Positions 50,310 through 59,346 of a DNA stretch of 64,000 nucleotides are shown here, piece by piece. This DNA comes from CAYJLF01 sp964371055 (lineage in GTDB: Bacteria; Eisenbacteria; RBG-16-71-46; CAIMUX01). The notes below the pieces were generated by a model that was given only the letters and a program-made list of their open reading frames with translations, was not told the DNA's origin and searched no databases. Position 1 is the first letter of the stretch. The number at the start of each line of letters is the position of its first letter. Where the stretch lies: assembly GCA_964371055.1 (NCBI GenBank), contig CAYJLF010000009.1, forward strand, positions 1 through 64,000, in the 5' to 3' direction. Made by a program: the position numbers and the translations under genes.

Positions 50310-53300
50310 AGTACCGCGCATCCCTCAGACAGCGATGCATGCGATCCATGCCATCCATGCCATCCATGCGATCCGTGCGAGTAAGGCCATCCGTCCTGGG
50401 TCGCATCCCGCTCGCGACGCTGGCGGGCCTGCTGGGGCTCGCCCTGCAGTCCGGCCCGGCGCAGGCTGCCGAGCCTCGCCTCCTCGACGACTTCGAGGTG
50501 ATCTCGGGCTGGACCGCCCATCCCGCCAGCGGGGTCGACCTGAATCTCGTCTCCGACCCGGGTTTGAACGGTCGGGCTTTGCGGATGGACTTTCGCTTCA
50601 GCGGCGGCGGCTATGCCGTCGCGCGCCGGTCGCTCGACGTGGAACTCCCCGAAAACTACGCCTTCTCCTTCCAGCTTCGCGGGCAAGCCCCCGTCAATCA
50701 TCTCGAGTTCAAGCTGCTCGACGCCTCCGGCGAGAATGTCTGGTGGTTCGTCCGGCGCGACCAGCATTTCCCGTCGGAGTGGCAGCGCTTCACGGTGAAG
50801 AAGAGGCAGATCTCGTTCGCCTGGGGACCGGCCGGAGGAGGCGAGATTCCACGGGTGGCGGCGATCGAGTTCGTGGTGACCGCAGGCAGCGGCGGCGAAG
50901 GGAGTCTCTGGATCGACGACTTTCAGCTGCACGAGCTCCCCCCCGCCGGCGCAGCTCTTCCTGAACCGCTCGCCGAAGCCTCGTCCTTCCTGGCGCCGTT
51001 CGAGCCGTCGCGCGCGATCGATGGGGACACGCTGACCGCGTGGGTCGCCGGCCCCGGAGACGCGCATCCTGTCCTGACGCTCGATCTCACGGTCGAGCGG
51101 GAGTTTGGCGGCCTCGTGCTGGACTGGGCGCCGGAGCGGCACCCCGCCGGCTACTCCATCGAGATCTCACCCGACCGGCTCTCCTGGAGTCTCCTCCGCG
51201 TCGTCCGCCGGTCGAACGGGGGGCGTGATCGGCTTCTGCTGACCGAATCGGAGGGCCGTTACCTCCGGATCCAGGCGGAGACAGGCCTCCCCGCCGAGGG
51301 GATCGCGCTCCGGGAGATCGGAATCCAACCTCTCGCCTGGGGTGAAAGCGCGGAGACCTTCTTCCGCACCCTCGCGCAAGAAGCCCCGCGCGGCGCCTAT
51401 CCCCGATCGATCCTCGGCGAGCCGGTCTGCTGGACCGTGGTCGGCACGGACGATGGCCATCCCGCCGAAGGACTGATGGACGAGGACGGTCGTCTCGAGA
51501 TCGCCAAGGCCGGCCCCTCGATCGAACCGTTTCTCTTCCTCGACGGGAGACTCCTCTCCTGGAACGACTTCGATCGCGCGCCCCGGCTCGAGGGTGACGA
51601 CCTGCCGGTCCCAGTCGTGCAGTGGACGAGGCCTGGCCTCGAGCTGACCATCACCGCCTTCGCCCTCGCGGGAGACGATACGGAGAGCAGACGCCTTCTC
51701 GGTCTTTCCCCCGTCGCTCCCGGCCTCGACCCACAGATGATCGTGCGCTACCGGCTCCGCAATACCGCTCCCCGCGAGCAGCAAGTCAGGCTCTTTCTCG
51801 CTCTGCGCCCTTTCCAGGCCAACCCGCCCGCACAGTTTCTGAACACACCGGGCGGGACGGCAGTCCTCCGGCAGATCGAGCGCGACGGAACCATGATCCT
51901 GTGCGAGGGTCGCCCCACCATCGCCGCCCTCACCCCATTCGACGCCTTCGGCGCCGCCACCTTCGACGAGGGGGATCTGGTCACCGACTACCTGCAAGGC
52001 GGCCGGCTCCCCGCGACGGCGACGACGAACGACCCGTTCCAGCGCGCATCCGCCGCCCTCGCCTATGACCTCTCCCTGTCGCCGGGCGCCTCGGCCGAAG
52101 CCGCGCTCCGCATCCCGCTCGAGCGGAGGGGCGAGGCCGAGACGGGCGTCCCGGCCCATGGATCGGGAGGAAGCGCCGGCGCCTTCCCCCTCGACCCGGG
52201 CGTGCTCGATCAGCTCCAGGCCGCGGTCATCGCCCGCTGGCAGGCCCACCGGCGCGGCATCGTCATCGAGGTCCCATCATCCGCGGATGACCTGGTCAAA
52301 AGCCTCTGGGCGCAGCTCGGCTACATCCTCATCAACCGCGACGGCGCGGGGATCCAGCCCGGATCGCGTTCGTACGAACGCTCCTGGATCCGCGATGGCG
52401 CGCTGACCTCGACGGCGCTCCTGCGGCTGGGCCATCCCGAGGTCGTGCGGGAGTTTCTCCTCTGGTTCGCCTCCCACCAGTACCCCGACGGGAAGGTCCC
52501 CTGCTGCATCGACCACCGCGGCGCCGATCCCGTTCCCGAGCACGACAGCCACGGAGAGCTGATTTACCTGGCCGCCGAGTATGTTCGCTATACCGGTGAC
52601 CTCGCGACGGCGCGCGAGGTCTGGCCGGCGTTGGAGTTGGCGGCCGCCTACATCGACACCCTGCGCGGGGAGCGTCGCACTCTGGATTACACAGAGCCCG
52701 GGATGGAGCACTTCTACGGCCTCCTTCCCCCCTCGATCAGCCACGAGGGATACTCGGCCAAACCGATGCACTCCTACTGGGACGACTTCTGGGCCTACCG
52801 CGGCCTGAAGGATGCCGCGTTCCTCGCCGAAGAACTCGGCGAGAGCAGCGCCGCGGCGCGCATCTCCGCCAGCCGGGATCAGTTCGCCACCGATCTTTCC
52901 GCATCGATCCTCGCCTCGCTGCGGATCCATCGGATCACCTACGTGCCGGGCTGCGCCGACCTCGGCGACTTCGACGCCACCTCCACGACCATCGCGCTGA
53001 CGCCGGCGGCCGCCACCGACCTGATCCCGCCCGATGCGGTCGTCGCGACCTTCCAGCGCTACTGGGAGTTCTTCGCGGCCCGCCGCGACGGCGCCGCCTG
53101 GGAGGCCTTCACCCCGTACGAGGTCCGCACCATCGGGACCTTCATCCGCCTTGGCTGGCGGGAGCGCGCGCACGAACTGATCGACTACTTCCTGGCGCAC
53201 CGCTGCCCGCCCGCGTGGAAGCAGTGGTCCGAAATCGTCTGGAGCGATCCGACGACCCAGCGCTTCCTGGGCGATATCCCGCACACGTGGGTCGGTTCCG

Positions 53301-53641
53301 ATTTCGTCCGCTCCACGCTCGATCTCTTCGCCTATGAGCATGAGGAAGAGGGAACGCTCGTCCTGGCGGCCGGTCTCCCCCTGGAGTGGCTGCGGCAGGA
53401 GAACGGCGTCCGGGTGCAGGGGATGCCGACGCCGTTCGGGCGGCTGGGCTATCACGCGATCGCGAGGGGAGAGACGATCGAGATGCGGATCGAAGGCGGG
53501 ATCACCGTTCCCTCGGGCGGCCTCGCCGTCGCTTTGCCGGTCACGGGCGTCGCCACCGTGAATGGAGTGCCCGTCGGCGTCGATGCGCGGGGACGTGTGA
53601 TCGTCCGGGCAGTGCCGGCGACGGTCGTCGTCCGGCCCTGA
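50306..53641 (+). CDS. Secreted multidomain six-hairpin glycosidase with carbohydrate-binding domains
   Basis: The 1111-residue protein begins in an ATGA overlap. A repetitive MRSMPSMPSM leader precedes a signal peptide (about 25-52, ending AQAAEP). Residues 55-215 form a CBM-like beta-sandwich (LLDDFEVISGWTAHP, WIDDFQL); residues 215-345 resemble a discoidin/F5-F8 type C domain (FEPSRAIDGDTLTAW, YSIEISPDRLSW). The rest (about 650-1020) is an (alpha/alpha)6 barrel: RSYERSWIRDGALTSTALLRLG, PDGKVPCCIDHRG, HDSHGELIYLAAEYVRYTGD, HSYWDDFWAYRGL, TWVGSDFVRS. Acidic residues in WIRDG and HDSHGE are plausible catalysts. The GH family is not recognised; it resembles GH15/GH63-like six-hairpin enzymes. 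Probably trims the imported glycan's precursor outside the inner membrane. Confidence 0.8.
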   Translation: MKYRASLRQRCMRSMPSMPSMRSVRVRPSVLGRIPLATLAGLLGLALQSGPAQAAEPRLLDDFEVISGWTAHPASGVDLNLVSDPGLNGRALRMDFRFSGGGYAVARRSLDVELPENYAFSFQLRGQAPVNHLEFKLLDASGENVWWFVRRDQHFPSEWQRFTVKKRQISFAWGPAGGGEIPRVAAIEFVVTAGSGGEGSLWIDDFQLHELPPAGAALPEPLAEASSFLAPFEPSRAIDGDTLTAWVAGPGDAHPVLTLDLTVEREFGGLVLDWAPERHPAGYSIEISPDRLSWSLLRVVRRSNGGRDRLLLTESEGRYLRIQAETGLPAEGIALREIGIQPLAWGESAETFFRTLAQEAPRGAYPRSILGEPVCWTVVGTDDGHPAEGLMDEDGRLEIAKAGPSIEPFLFLDGRLLSWNDFDRAPRLEGDDLPVPVVQWTRPGLELTITAFALAGDDTESRRLLGLSPVAPGLDPQMIVRYRLRNTAPREQQVRLFLALRPFQANPPAQFLNTPGGTAVLRQIERDGTMILCEGRPTIAALTPFDAFGAATFDEGDLVTDYLQGGRLPATATTNDPFQRASAALAYDLSLSPGASAEAALRIPLERRGEAETGVPAHGSGGSAGAFPLDPGVLDQLQAAVIARWQAHRRGIVIEVPSSADDLVKSLWAQLGYILINRDGAGIQPGSRSYERSWIRDGALTSTALLRLGHPEVVREFLLWFASHQYPDGKVPCCIDHRGADPVPEHDSHGELIYLAAEYVRYTGDLATAREVWPALELAAAYIDTLRGERRTLDYTEPGMEHFYGLLPPSISHEGYSAKPMHSYWDDFWAYRGLKDAAFLAEELGESSAAARISASRDQFATDLSASILASLRIHRITYVPGCADLGDFDATSTTIALTPAAATDLIPPDAVVATFQRYWEFFAARRDGAAWEAFTPYEVRTIGTFIRLGWRERAHELIDYFLAHRCPPAWKQWSEIVWSDPTTQRFLGDIPHTWVGSDFVRSTLDLFAYEHEEEGTLVLAAGLPLEWLRQENGVRVQGMPTPFGRLGYHAIARGETIEMRIEGGITVPSGGLAVALPVTGVATVNGVPVGVDARGRVIVRAVPATVVVRP
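50344..50379 (+). repeat. Four tandem 9-bp repeats near the start of the glycosidase gene
   Basis: ATCCATGCC-type 9-mers at 50344-50352, 50353-50361, 50362-50370 and 50371-50379 encode a SMP/SMR/SV run before the signal peptide. Each copy contains an ATG but out of the gene's frame register of the repeat's codons is preserved, so slippage would only change leader length. Confidence 0.6.
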
Positions 53642-53740
53642 TCGAAAGAGCTGCCGACCGGACCGGCCTCGCGGACCACGGCCGCGAAAGCCTCGGTGAA
53701 CGTAGGCCGTACGGCACGTGCCGGCGCGGCCCCGCGCCCC

Positions 53741-55213
53741 TCACCCCCCGTCGCGTTCCCGCCGCTCCCTCGCGCGCTCCATCAGTTGCGCCAGGCTGAG
53801 GTCGAGCGACGCACCCTCCGATGCGATGATCTCCTGGTAGGCATAGGCGCTCAGCTTCGGCGTGCGCGCGAGCGTGCGGTAGTCGACGTGCACCAGGCCG
53901 AATCTCTTGGAGTAGCCACAGGCCCACTCGAAGTTGTCCAGCAGGGACCAGGCGAAGTAGCCGCGCAGGTCGACGCCGCCCCGCATCGCCTCGCGAGCGG
54001 CGCGCAGGTGCTCTTGGAGGTAGGAGACGCGCAGGGGATCGTCGATCTGTCCCGCGACGGTCTCCGCGGGATCGTCGTAGGCGGCGCCGTTCTCCGTGAC
54101 GTAAAGCGGCATCGCCCCGTAGCGTTCATGGACCCACCGCAGGATGCGCGTGAAGCTGTCGGGATGCACTTCCCACCCGAGCGCGGTGAGCGGCGCCCCG
54201 GCCGAGCGGACCTCGCTCAGGCGCAGGGGCCACTCCGTCTCGTCGTGGCGCACGACACCGCGGGTGTAGTAGTTGATCCCAAGGAAGTCGATCGGCTCCC
54301 GAAGCGACCGAAGCTCCGCCTCCGGGAACTCGGGCCAGTCCTCGCCGTAGATGTCGCGCAGTTCCTCGGGATAGCTCCCGAGGAAGAGAGGATCGAGGTA
54401 GTGCCGGTTCATGTAGGCATCGGCGCGGCGTGCGGCTTCGACATCACGCGGATCGTCGGAGGCCGGATCTTTCGGTGCGAGGTTGACGACCAGTCCGATC
54501 TTTCCGACACCTCCCGTGGCGCGAAAGGCGCGGACCGCTTCGGCATGCGCCAGCAGCAGGTGGTGCGCCGCCCGCGGCGCTTCGGAGCGGCTGCGGTGGC
54601 CCGGCGCGTGGACGCCGTAGAGGTATCCTCCGTCGACCACGACCCAGGGCTCGTTCAGGGTGGACCAGAGCGGGACCCGATCGCCCAGCGCACGATAGAT
54701 CACCTGAGCGTAGTCGGCGAACCAGGAGGCGACATCCGGATGGACCCATCCCCCGCGATCATCGAGGGCCGCGGGGAGATCCCAATGGTAGAGGGTCACC
54801 GATGGGGCGAGGCCGCGCTCCAGCAGGGTGTCGACCAGGCGATCGTAGAACCCGACGCCGGCCGGGTTCACCTTCCCGCGCCCCTCGGGGAGGATGCGGC
54901 TCCAGGAGATGCTGAATCGATAGGCGTTCAGTCCGAGCCGTCTCATCACCTTCACGTCGTCGAGCGAGCGGCGGTAGTGATCGCAGGCGACGTCGCCGGT
55001 GTCGCCGTTCTCGGTCATCTCCGGCGTGTGGGAGAAGCGGTGCCAGATGCTCGGCCCCGCGCCATCGGCCAGCGGCGATCCTTCGATCTGGTAGGCGGAC
55101 GTCGCCGCGCCCCAGAGGAAGTCCCGGGGGAATCGCCCGGTGGCCAAAGGACCGTCGGCTCCCAAGGGATCGTCGCCGCGACCGCCCGATTCGGACTCGT
55201 GCGGTGCGCTCAT
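53741..55213 (-). CDS. GH1 beta-glucosidase
   Basis: The 490-residue cytoplasmic enzyme has the full GH1 pattern: FPRDFLWGAATSAYQIEG, FSISWSRILPEG, the acid/base in TLNEPWV (Glu188), FLGINYYTR, the nucleophile in YVTENGAA (Glu374) and YFAWSLLDNFEWACGYSKRFGLV. It hydrolyses beta-glucosides to glucose with retention. ATG 55213 overlaps the stop of the GH94-like gene (ATGA), so it is translated with it. In this locus sophorose or short beta-1,2-glucans are the likely natural substrates; GH1 specificity cannot be fixed from sequence. Confidence 0.9.
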   Translation of the reverse strand: MSAPHESESGGRGDDPLGADGPLATGRFPRDFLWGAATSAYQIEGSPLADGAGPSIWHRFSHTPEMTENGDTGDVACDHYRRSLDDVKVMRRLGLNAYRFSISWSRILPEGRGKVNPAGVGFYDRLVDTLLERGLAPSVTLYHWDLPAALDDRGGWVHPDVASWFADYAQVIYRALGDRVPLWSTLNEPWVVVDGGYLYGVHAPGHRSRSEAPRAAHHLLLAHAEAVRAFRATGGVGKIGLVVNLAPKDPASDDPRDVEAARRADAYMNRHYLDPLFLGSYPEELRDIYGEDWPEFPEAELRSLREPIDFLGINYYTRGVVRHDETEWPLRLSEVRSAGAPLTALGWEVHPDSFTRILRWVHERYGAMPLYVTENGAAYDDPAETVAGQIDDPLRVSYLQEHLRAAREAMRGGVDLRGYFAWSLLDNFEWACGYSKRFGLVHVDYRTLARTPKLSAYAYQEIIASEGASLDLSLAQLMERARERRERDGG

Positions 55214-57702
55214 CCGGCCCGCCCCAAGAGAACCTCGATGCGATGCTCGCCCCCGTCCGACGGTAGCTCGATGCACGCCTCGCCGTCTTCGATCCGAACG
55301 TGCTCCCCGTCGACCCCATCCAGCTTTGCCGCCCGCACCGACTCCGCGCACCGGTCGGGATTGGCCACCTCGATCCGAAGGCGAGTGCCGTCTCCCGGCC
55401 TCCGGAGGTCGATCCGAAATCCCTCCCAGCGGTCGGGGATCCGTGGCTTCATCCGGAGGAGATGCCCGTCCTCCAGGCGGAACCCGAGGATCGTCTCCAG
55501 GGTGACCCGGTACATCCACCCCGCCGAACCGGTGTACCAGCTCCACCCCCCCCGACCGAGATGCGGCGAGACTCCGTAGATATCGGCCGCCACGACGTAC
55601 GGTTCGAGGCCGTAGATCTCGATCTCCTCCATCGTTCGCGTCCGGTGCACGGGGTTGATCCACGTGAGGAGGCGCATCGCCCGGTCACGCCACCCCAACT
55701 CCGCCTCCGCCCGTACGACCCAGAGCGCCGCGTGCGTGTACTGACCGCCGTTCTCGCGCACGCCGGGGGCATAGCCTTTGATGTACCCGGGATCGTGGCG
55801 TGTTTCCGCGAAGGGTGGGGCGAGCAACCGGACGATCCGTCCCTCTTCCGAGACGAGGTGTTCCTCGACCGCCTCCAACGCGCGCAAAGCCCGCTCAGGC
55901 GGCGCCGCGCCGGTCATGACTGCCCAAGCCTGAACCAGCGCATCGATCCGGCACTCGTCGCTCGCGGCCGATCCCAGCGGCGTGCCATCGTCGTAGTAAC
56001 CACGCCGATACCAATCCCCGTCCCACCCCGTATCGTTCACCGCCGCGCGCAGGCTCTCGGCGAACTCCCGGTAGCGAAGATCTCGGGCTCTGTCCTCGCG
56101 CGCGGCGCACAGCGGCGCGAAAGCATCGATCGCCGCGATCAGGAAGAAGGCCATCCAGACGCTCTCGCCTCGCCCCTCGCGGCCGACCCGGTTCATGCCG
56201 TCGTTCCAGTCGCCGGCGCCGAAGAGGGGCAGGCCGTGCGCGCCGGTCACCAGAGAGCGATCGAGCGCCCGGCAGCAGTGCTCATAGAGGTCGGCCGACT
56301 CGCCACTCTCCCGCGGCTCGAGATAGGCCTCGTCGACGCCCGGATCGAGGGGAGGCGCGGCCAGGAACCGGATCGATTGGTCCAGGATTTCACGGTCCCC
56401 GGTCACGCCGACGTAGAACGCCGTGAGGTAGGGGAGCCAGATGAGGTCGTCGGCAAAGCGGGTCCGAATCCCACGGCTGGCCGGCGGATGCCACCAATGG
56501 AGGACGTCTCCCTCGACGAACTGGTGCGCGGCGTGCAGCAGGATCTGCTCCCGGGTCAGCTCCGGCCGGAGGTAGATCAAGGCGGCGGCATCCTGCAGTT
56601 GATCGCGGAATCCGAAGGCGCCGCCCGACTGGTACAGGGCGGAGCGGGCCCAGATGCGACAGACGAGGACCTGGTAGACCAGCCAGCCGTTCATCATGAC
56701 ATCGAGTGCGGGATCGGGTGTCTCGACCTGGAGCCCGGAGAGCGAATCCCGCCAGAATCGACGCACCTCCGCCTCGGCCAAGCGCACCGCCTCGATTCCG
56801 GCGTACCTCGCTTCGAGCGCACGGGCCCCCTCGATGTCGTCGCCTTCGCCGAGCAGGAACCACGCCTCGATTTCCCCGTGCGCCGGGAGCTGGACCTCCA
56901 GGCGGATGGCCGCACCCGGATCGAGCCCCTCGCCGCAGCGGCCATCGAGCGGCCCCTCACGGAGGAGAGCCGCCGGCCGGGCGAGGTCGCCCTCTACGCC
57001 CAGAAAGCTCTCTCGATCGGCGGTACAACTGGCCCCGCGGAAGTCACCCCGGCCGGAGACGATGGCCGTCGATGTGGGTACGCCCCCGGCATCGCACGGC
57101 CGAACGCGGATCATGGCGCCCGCCCGCTCCGTCTCCGCCAGCATGGGCGGAACCGCCTCGCCGGGACGTGCACCGGGAGTGAGTCGGGCATAGAAGATGA
57201 TCGCCAGCCGCCGCTCCCGATCACCAAGGTTACGCAACCGCAGCCGCGCAATGCGTACCGGATCCTCTCTCGGCACGAAGACCACGGTCTCGTGCTCGAT
57301 CTCCTCCCAGGAGAGGAGGAACCGCGACACTCCGAACTCGTGCCGCGTCTCGTAGTCGGTAGGGGCCGGCGCCGGCCCCGGCTGGGGTGACCAGAAAGCG
57401 CCGCTCTCCTCGTCGCGGACAAAGAGAGCCTCGCTGTGCGGGTCGGTCACCGCGTCATTCGCCCAGGGTGTCAGCCGATGCTCCCGGCTGTTCCCATGCC
57501 AGGTGTAGCCGGCGCCCGTTTCGCTCACCAGGCAGCCGAAACGCTCGTTGGCGAGAACGTTGATCCAGGGCCGCGGCGGCAGCCGGTGCCCGCTCGCTCC
57601 GGAGTACCGAATCTGGATCCGGTAGGCGCCACCATCATCGGTGAAGTTTCCGAGGTCATGCCGCGGCAGCGAGCGATCCGGGGTGCGAGTCGGCTTCGTC
57701 AT
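55210..57702 (-). CDS. GH94 catalytic part, like the C-terminal half of cyclic beta-1,2-glucan synthase
   Basis: The 830-residue cytoplasmic protein matches the final GH94 module of NdvB/cyclic beta-1,2-glucan synthase: GNFTDDGGAY, RPWINVLANERFGCLVSETG, GYTWHGNSREHRLTPWAND, HSEALFVRDEESGAFWSP, then the (alpha/alpha)6 barrel with GAFGFRDQLQDA, LHWWHPP, LFGAGDWNDGMNRVG (general-acid Asp near 490), GESVWMAFFL and WSWYTGSAGWMYRV. It has no GT84 or membrane part, so it cannot make glucan; a phosphorylase releasing glucose-1-phosphate from beta-1,2-glucooligosaccharide is the best reading. ATG overlaps the stop of the upstream N-terminal-domain gene, and its own stop overlaps the GH1 start. Confidence 0.85.
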   Translation of the reverse strand: MTKPTRTPDRSLPRHDLGNFTDDGGAYRIQIRYSGASGHRLPPRPWINVLANERFGCLVSETGAGYTWHGNSREHRLTPWANDAVTDPHSEALFVRDEESGAFWSPQPGPAPAPTDYETRHEFGVSRFLLSWEEIEHETVVFVPREDPVRIARLRLRNLGDRERRLAIIFYARLTPGARPGEAVPPMLAETERAGAMIRVRPCDAGGVPTSTAIVSGRGDFRGASCTADRESFLGVEGDLARPAALLREGPLDGRCGEGLDPGAAIRLEVQLPAHGEIEAWFLLGEGDDIEGARALEARYAGIEAVRLAEAEVRRFWRDSLSGLQVETPDPALDVMMNGWLVYQVLVCRIWARSALYQSGGAFGFRDQLQDAAALIYLRPELTREQILLHAAHQFVEGDVLHWWHPPASRGIRTRFADDLIWLPYLTAFYVGVTGDREILDQSIRFLAAPPLDPGVDEAYLEPRESGESADLYEHCCRALDRSLVTGAHGLPLFGAGDWNDGMNRVGREGRGESVWMAFFLIAAIDAFAPLCAAREDRARDLRYREFAESLRAAVNDTGWDGDWYRRGYYDDGTPLGSAASDECRIDALVQAWAVMTGAAPPERALRALEAVEEHLVSEEGRIVRLLAPPFAETRHDPGYIKGYAPGVRENGGQYTHAALWVVRAEAELGWRDRAMRLLTWINPVHRTRTMEEIEIYGLEPYVVAADIYGVSPHLGRGGWSWYTGSAGWMYRVTLETILGFRLEDGHLLRMKPRIPDRWEGFRIDLRRPGDGTRLRIEVANPDRCAESVRAAKLDGVDGEHVRIEDGEACIELPSDGGEHRIEVLLGRAG

Positions 57703-58661
57703 GCCGGGAGCCCGCCCATCGCTTCTCCGAAGAGCCTCTCCACCTTGCCCGGCTCGGACCAGGCACGCACGAGTGCCAGGGTCTCGTCGAAGGTCGGGGC
57801 GGCGCCCAGCAGGAAGGTTCGGATCGCGACCGCGCCCGGGGCGAGAGGCACCTTCGTCCGCAGTGCGCAGACCGGATCGAGCACATCGCCCGTCGTGCCG
57901 GAGAGACGGACGCCTGGCAGCATCGCCCGCGGTGCCCTGGCGGTCCGACCACGGCCCAGGAATCGCGCTCGGTCGGCCTCGAACTCGGCCACCTCGCCGT
58001 CCAGGAGGGCGTGCGCCAGGAACGGAAAGTGCTCTCCTTCGCCCCGCGGACGGCGGCGGAAGAGGAGCGCACGCGCATCCGGGACGAACCGTGCATGGAC
58101 GAACAGCCGGGTGAACGCCGGGTGCCCGGCGTGGGCCGAAGCAGAGTGCAGGACAACCTCGGCGTAGCTGGTGAGATCGATGTCGCGCGGATGTGCCGTC
58201 TCGTTCCGCAGAGTCAGGCGACGCAATTCCACCGTTTCGCCGACCGGCACCCGGACTTCCAACGCGCTCTCGATCCCCTCCGCGCTTCGCTGAAATCGGA
58301 GTCCGTCCTCGAACGATCTCGCCGTGCAGGATCGTGGGTCGCCCCCGGCCGGACGCAGGGTCGCGGGCCAGGCCTGTCCGCTTCCGCGATCACGCAGGTA
58401 GACGTAGAAACCGCCCGGATCCTGCAGGGAATCGCCCGTCCAGCCGGTCAGGATCCACTCCACGTACGCCGAGACCCCCGCACCCTCGGTGGTCAAAAAG
58501 ACGCTGTAGCGCTCGTGCCCCAGGATCGTCCCGGCCGGAAGCAGCCCTGCCTCCCGCAACTCGTGGAGCGCCGCGTTGGCGATCGGGATCGAGGACGCGT
58601 CTGTGCCGGGTCGTTCAGGATCCAACGCCCCGCCTGTTACGCCCACCCTGTCCTCGCCCAC
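57699..58661 (-). CDS. Separate N-terminal beta-sandwich of the NdvB-type GH94 enzyme
   Basis: The 320-residue protein corresponds to the first beta-sandwich of the NdvB GH94 half: GHERYSVFLTTEGAGVSAYV, DPGGFYVYLRDRGSGQAWPA, RRLTLRNETAHPRDIDLTSYAEVVL, HPAFTRLFVHARFVPDARALL, EADRARFLGRGRTARAP and DVLDPVCALRTKV. It starts at GTG 58661 (AGGA 8 nt upstream). It has no catalytic domain and ends where the helical spacer of NdvB would begin. The ATGA overlap with the catalytic gene predicts 1:1 synthesis and assembly of the two chains. A simple frameshift is less likely because both ends look like clean gene boundaries. Confidence 0.8.
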   Translation of the reverse strand: MGEDRVGVTGGALDPERPGTDASSIPIANAALHELREAGLLPAGTILGHERYSVFLTTEGAGVSAYVEWILTGWTGDSLQDPGGFYVYLRDRGSGQAWPATLRPAGGDPRSCTARSFEDGLRFQRSAEGIESALEVRVPVGETVELRRLTLRNETAHPRDIDLTSYAEVVLHSASAHAGHPAFTRLFVHARFVPDARALLFRRRPRGEGEHFPFLAHALLDGEVAEFEADRARFLGRGRTARAPRAMLPGVRLSGTTGDVLDPVCALRTKVPLAPGAVAIRTFLLGAAPTFDETLALVRAWSEPGKVERLFGEAMGGLPA

Positions 58662-58671
58662 ATCGACATCC

Positions 58672-59334
58672 TTAGAAGATCGCCTGCAGCAACGGCTGCG
58701 CCCAATCGAAGACCATGAAGTCCATCCGGCCGTAGAGGAGGCTGATCCGGCTCATCACGGTGTACCCGAAGCTGGCGCCGAAACCGACCATCAGAATCCA
58801 GATTCCCACCCGGGAGAGGCCTCCCAGCGCCCCGGTGTGCCGGGCCGAGAAGAAAAAGTAGGCCAGGCCGCAGATCACGCCGACCAGGACGAGAACGTTG
58901 TTCACCATCGCGGCCGTGGTCGTCGTGTTCCCCGGCAAAAAGACCGTCATCGTCGGGTAGATCTGCTGGATGACGTTCACCTGGATCAGGAGCGGCACCG
59001 CGGCCCCGGAGCCGACCCCGAGGATGTAGGCCATCGGGATCCGCGCCAGCCAGCCGACCCGCGGGACGAACCGTGTGAAGAGCAGGATCCCGAGCAGGCC
59101 CGGCAGAAAGACCAGCGGATCAAGGATCGTCTGCGACGTCCCCGCGAAGGTCCGTTGCAGGGGCTGGTAGAGCTTCGGGTAGAACGACGTCTGGTACAGG
59201 ATCACCACCCAGTATCCCATCGAGACGCCGACGACCAGGTGCTCGGCGAACTTATAGAGCGGATTGTCCCGAAAGAGGAACGACAGGATGGCGATCGTCA
59301 TCAGCGCCGCGATGGTGTTGATGAATAGGTCCAC
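58672..59334 (-). CDS. Conserved polytopic membrane protein, unknown function
   Basis: The 220-residue protein has about six hydrophobic segments: INTIAALMTIAILSFLF at the N-terminus, then LVVGVSMGYWVVILY, VFLPGLLGILLF, ILGVGSGAAVPLL, VLVLVGVICGLAYFFF and GIWILMVGFGASFGY. The GTG start follows GGGGGA. No named family is recognised. It is the fifth gene of a close-packed membrane cluster and ends 10 nt before the GH94 N-domain gene. Partner of the neighbouring membrane proteins by context. Confidence 0.75.
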   Translation of the reverse strand: MDLFINTIAALMTIAILSFLFRDNPLYKFAEHLVVGVSMGYWVVILYQTSFYPKLYQPLQRTFAGTSQTILDPLVFLPGLLGILLFTRFVPRVGWLARIPMAYILGVGSGAAVPLLIQVNVIQQIYPTMTVFLPGNTTTTAAMVNNVLVLVGVICGLAYFFFSARHTGALGGLSRVGIWILMVGFGASFGYTVMSRISLLYGRMDFMVFDWAQPLLQAIF

Positions 59335-59346
59335 GGTGCGTCCCCC

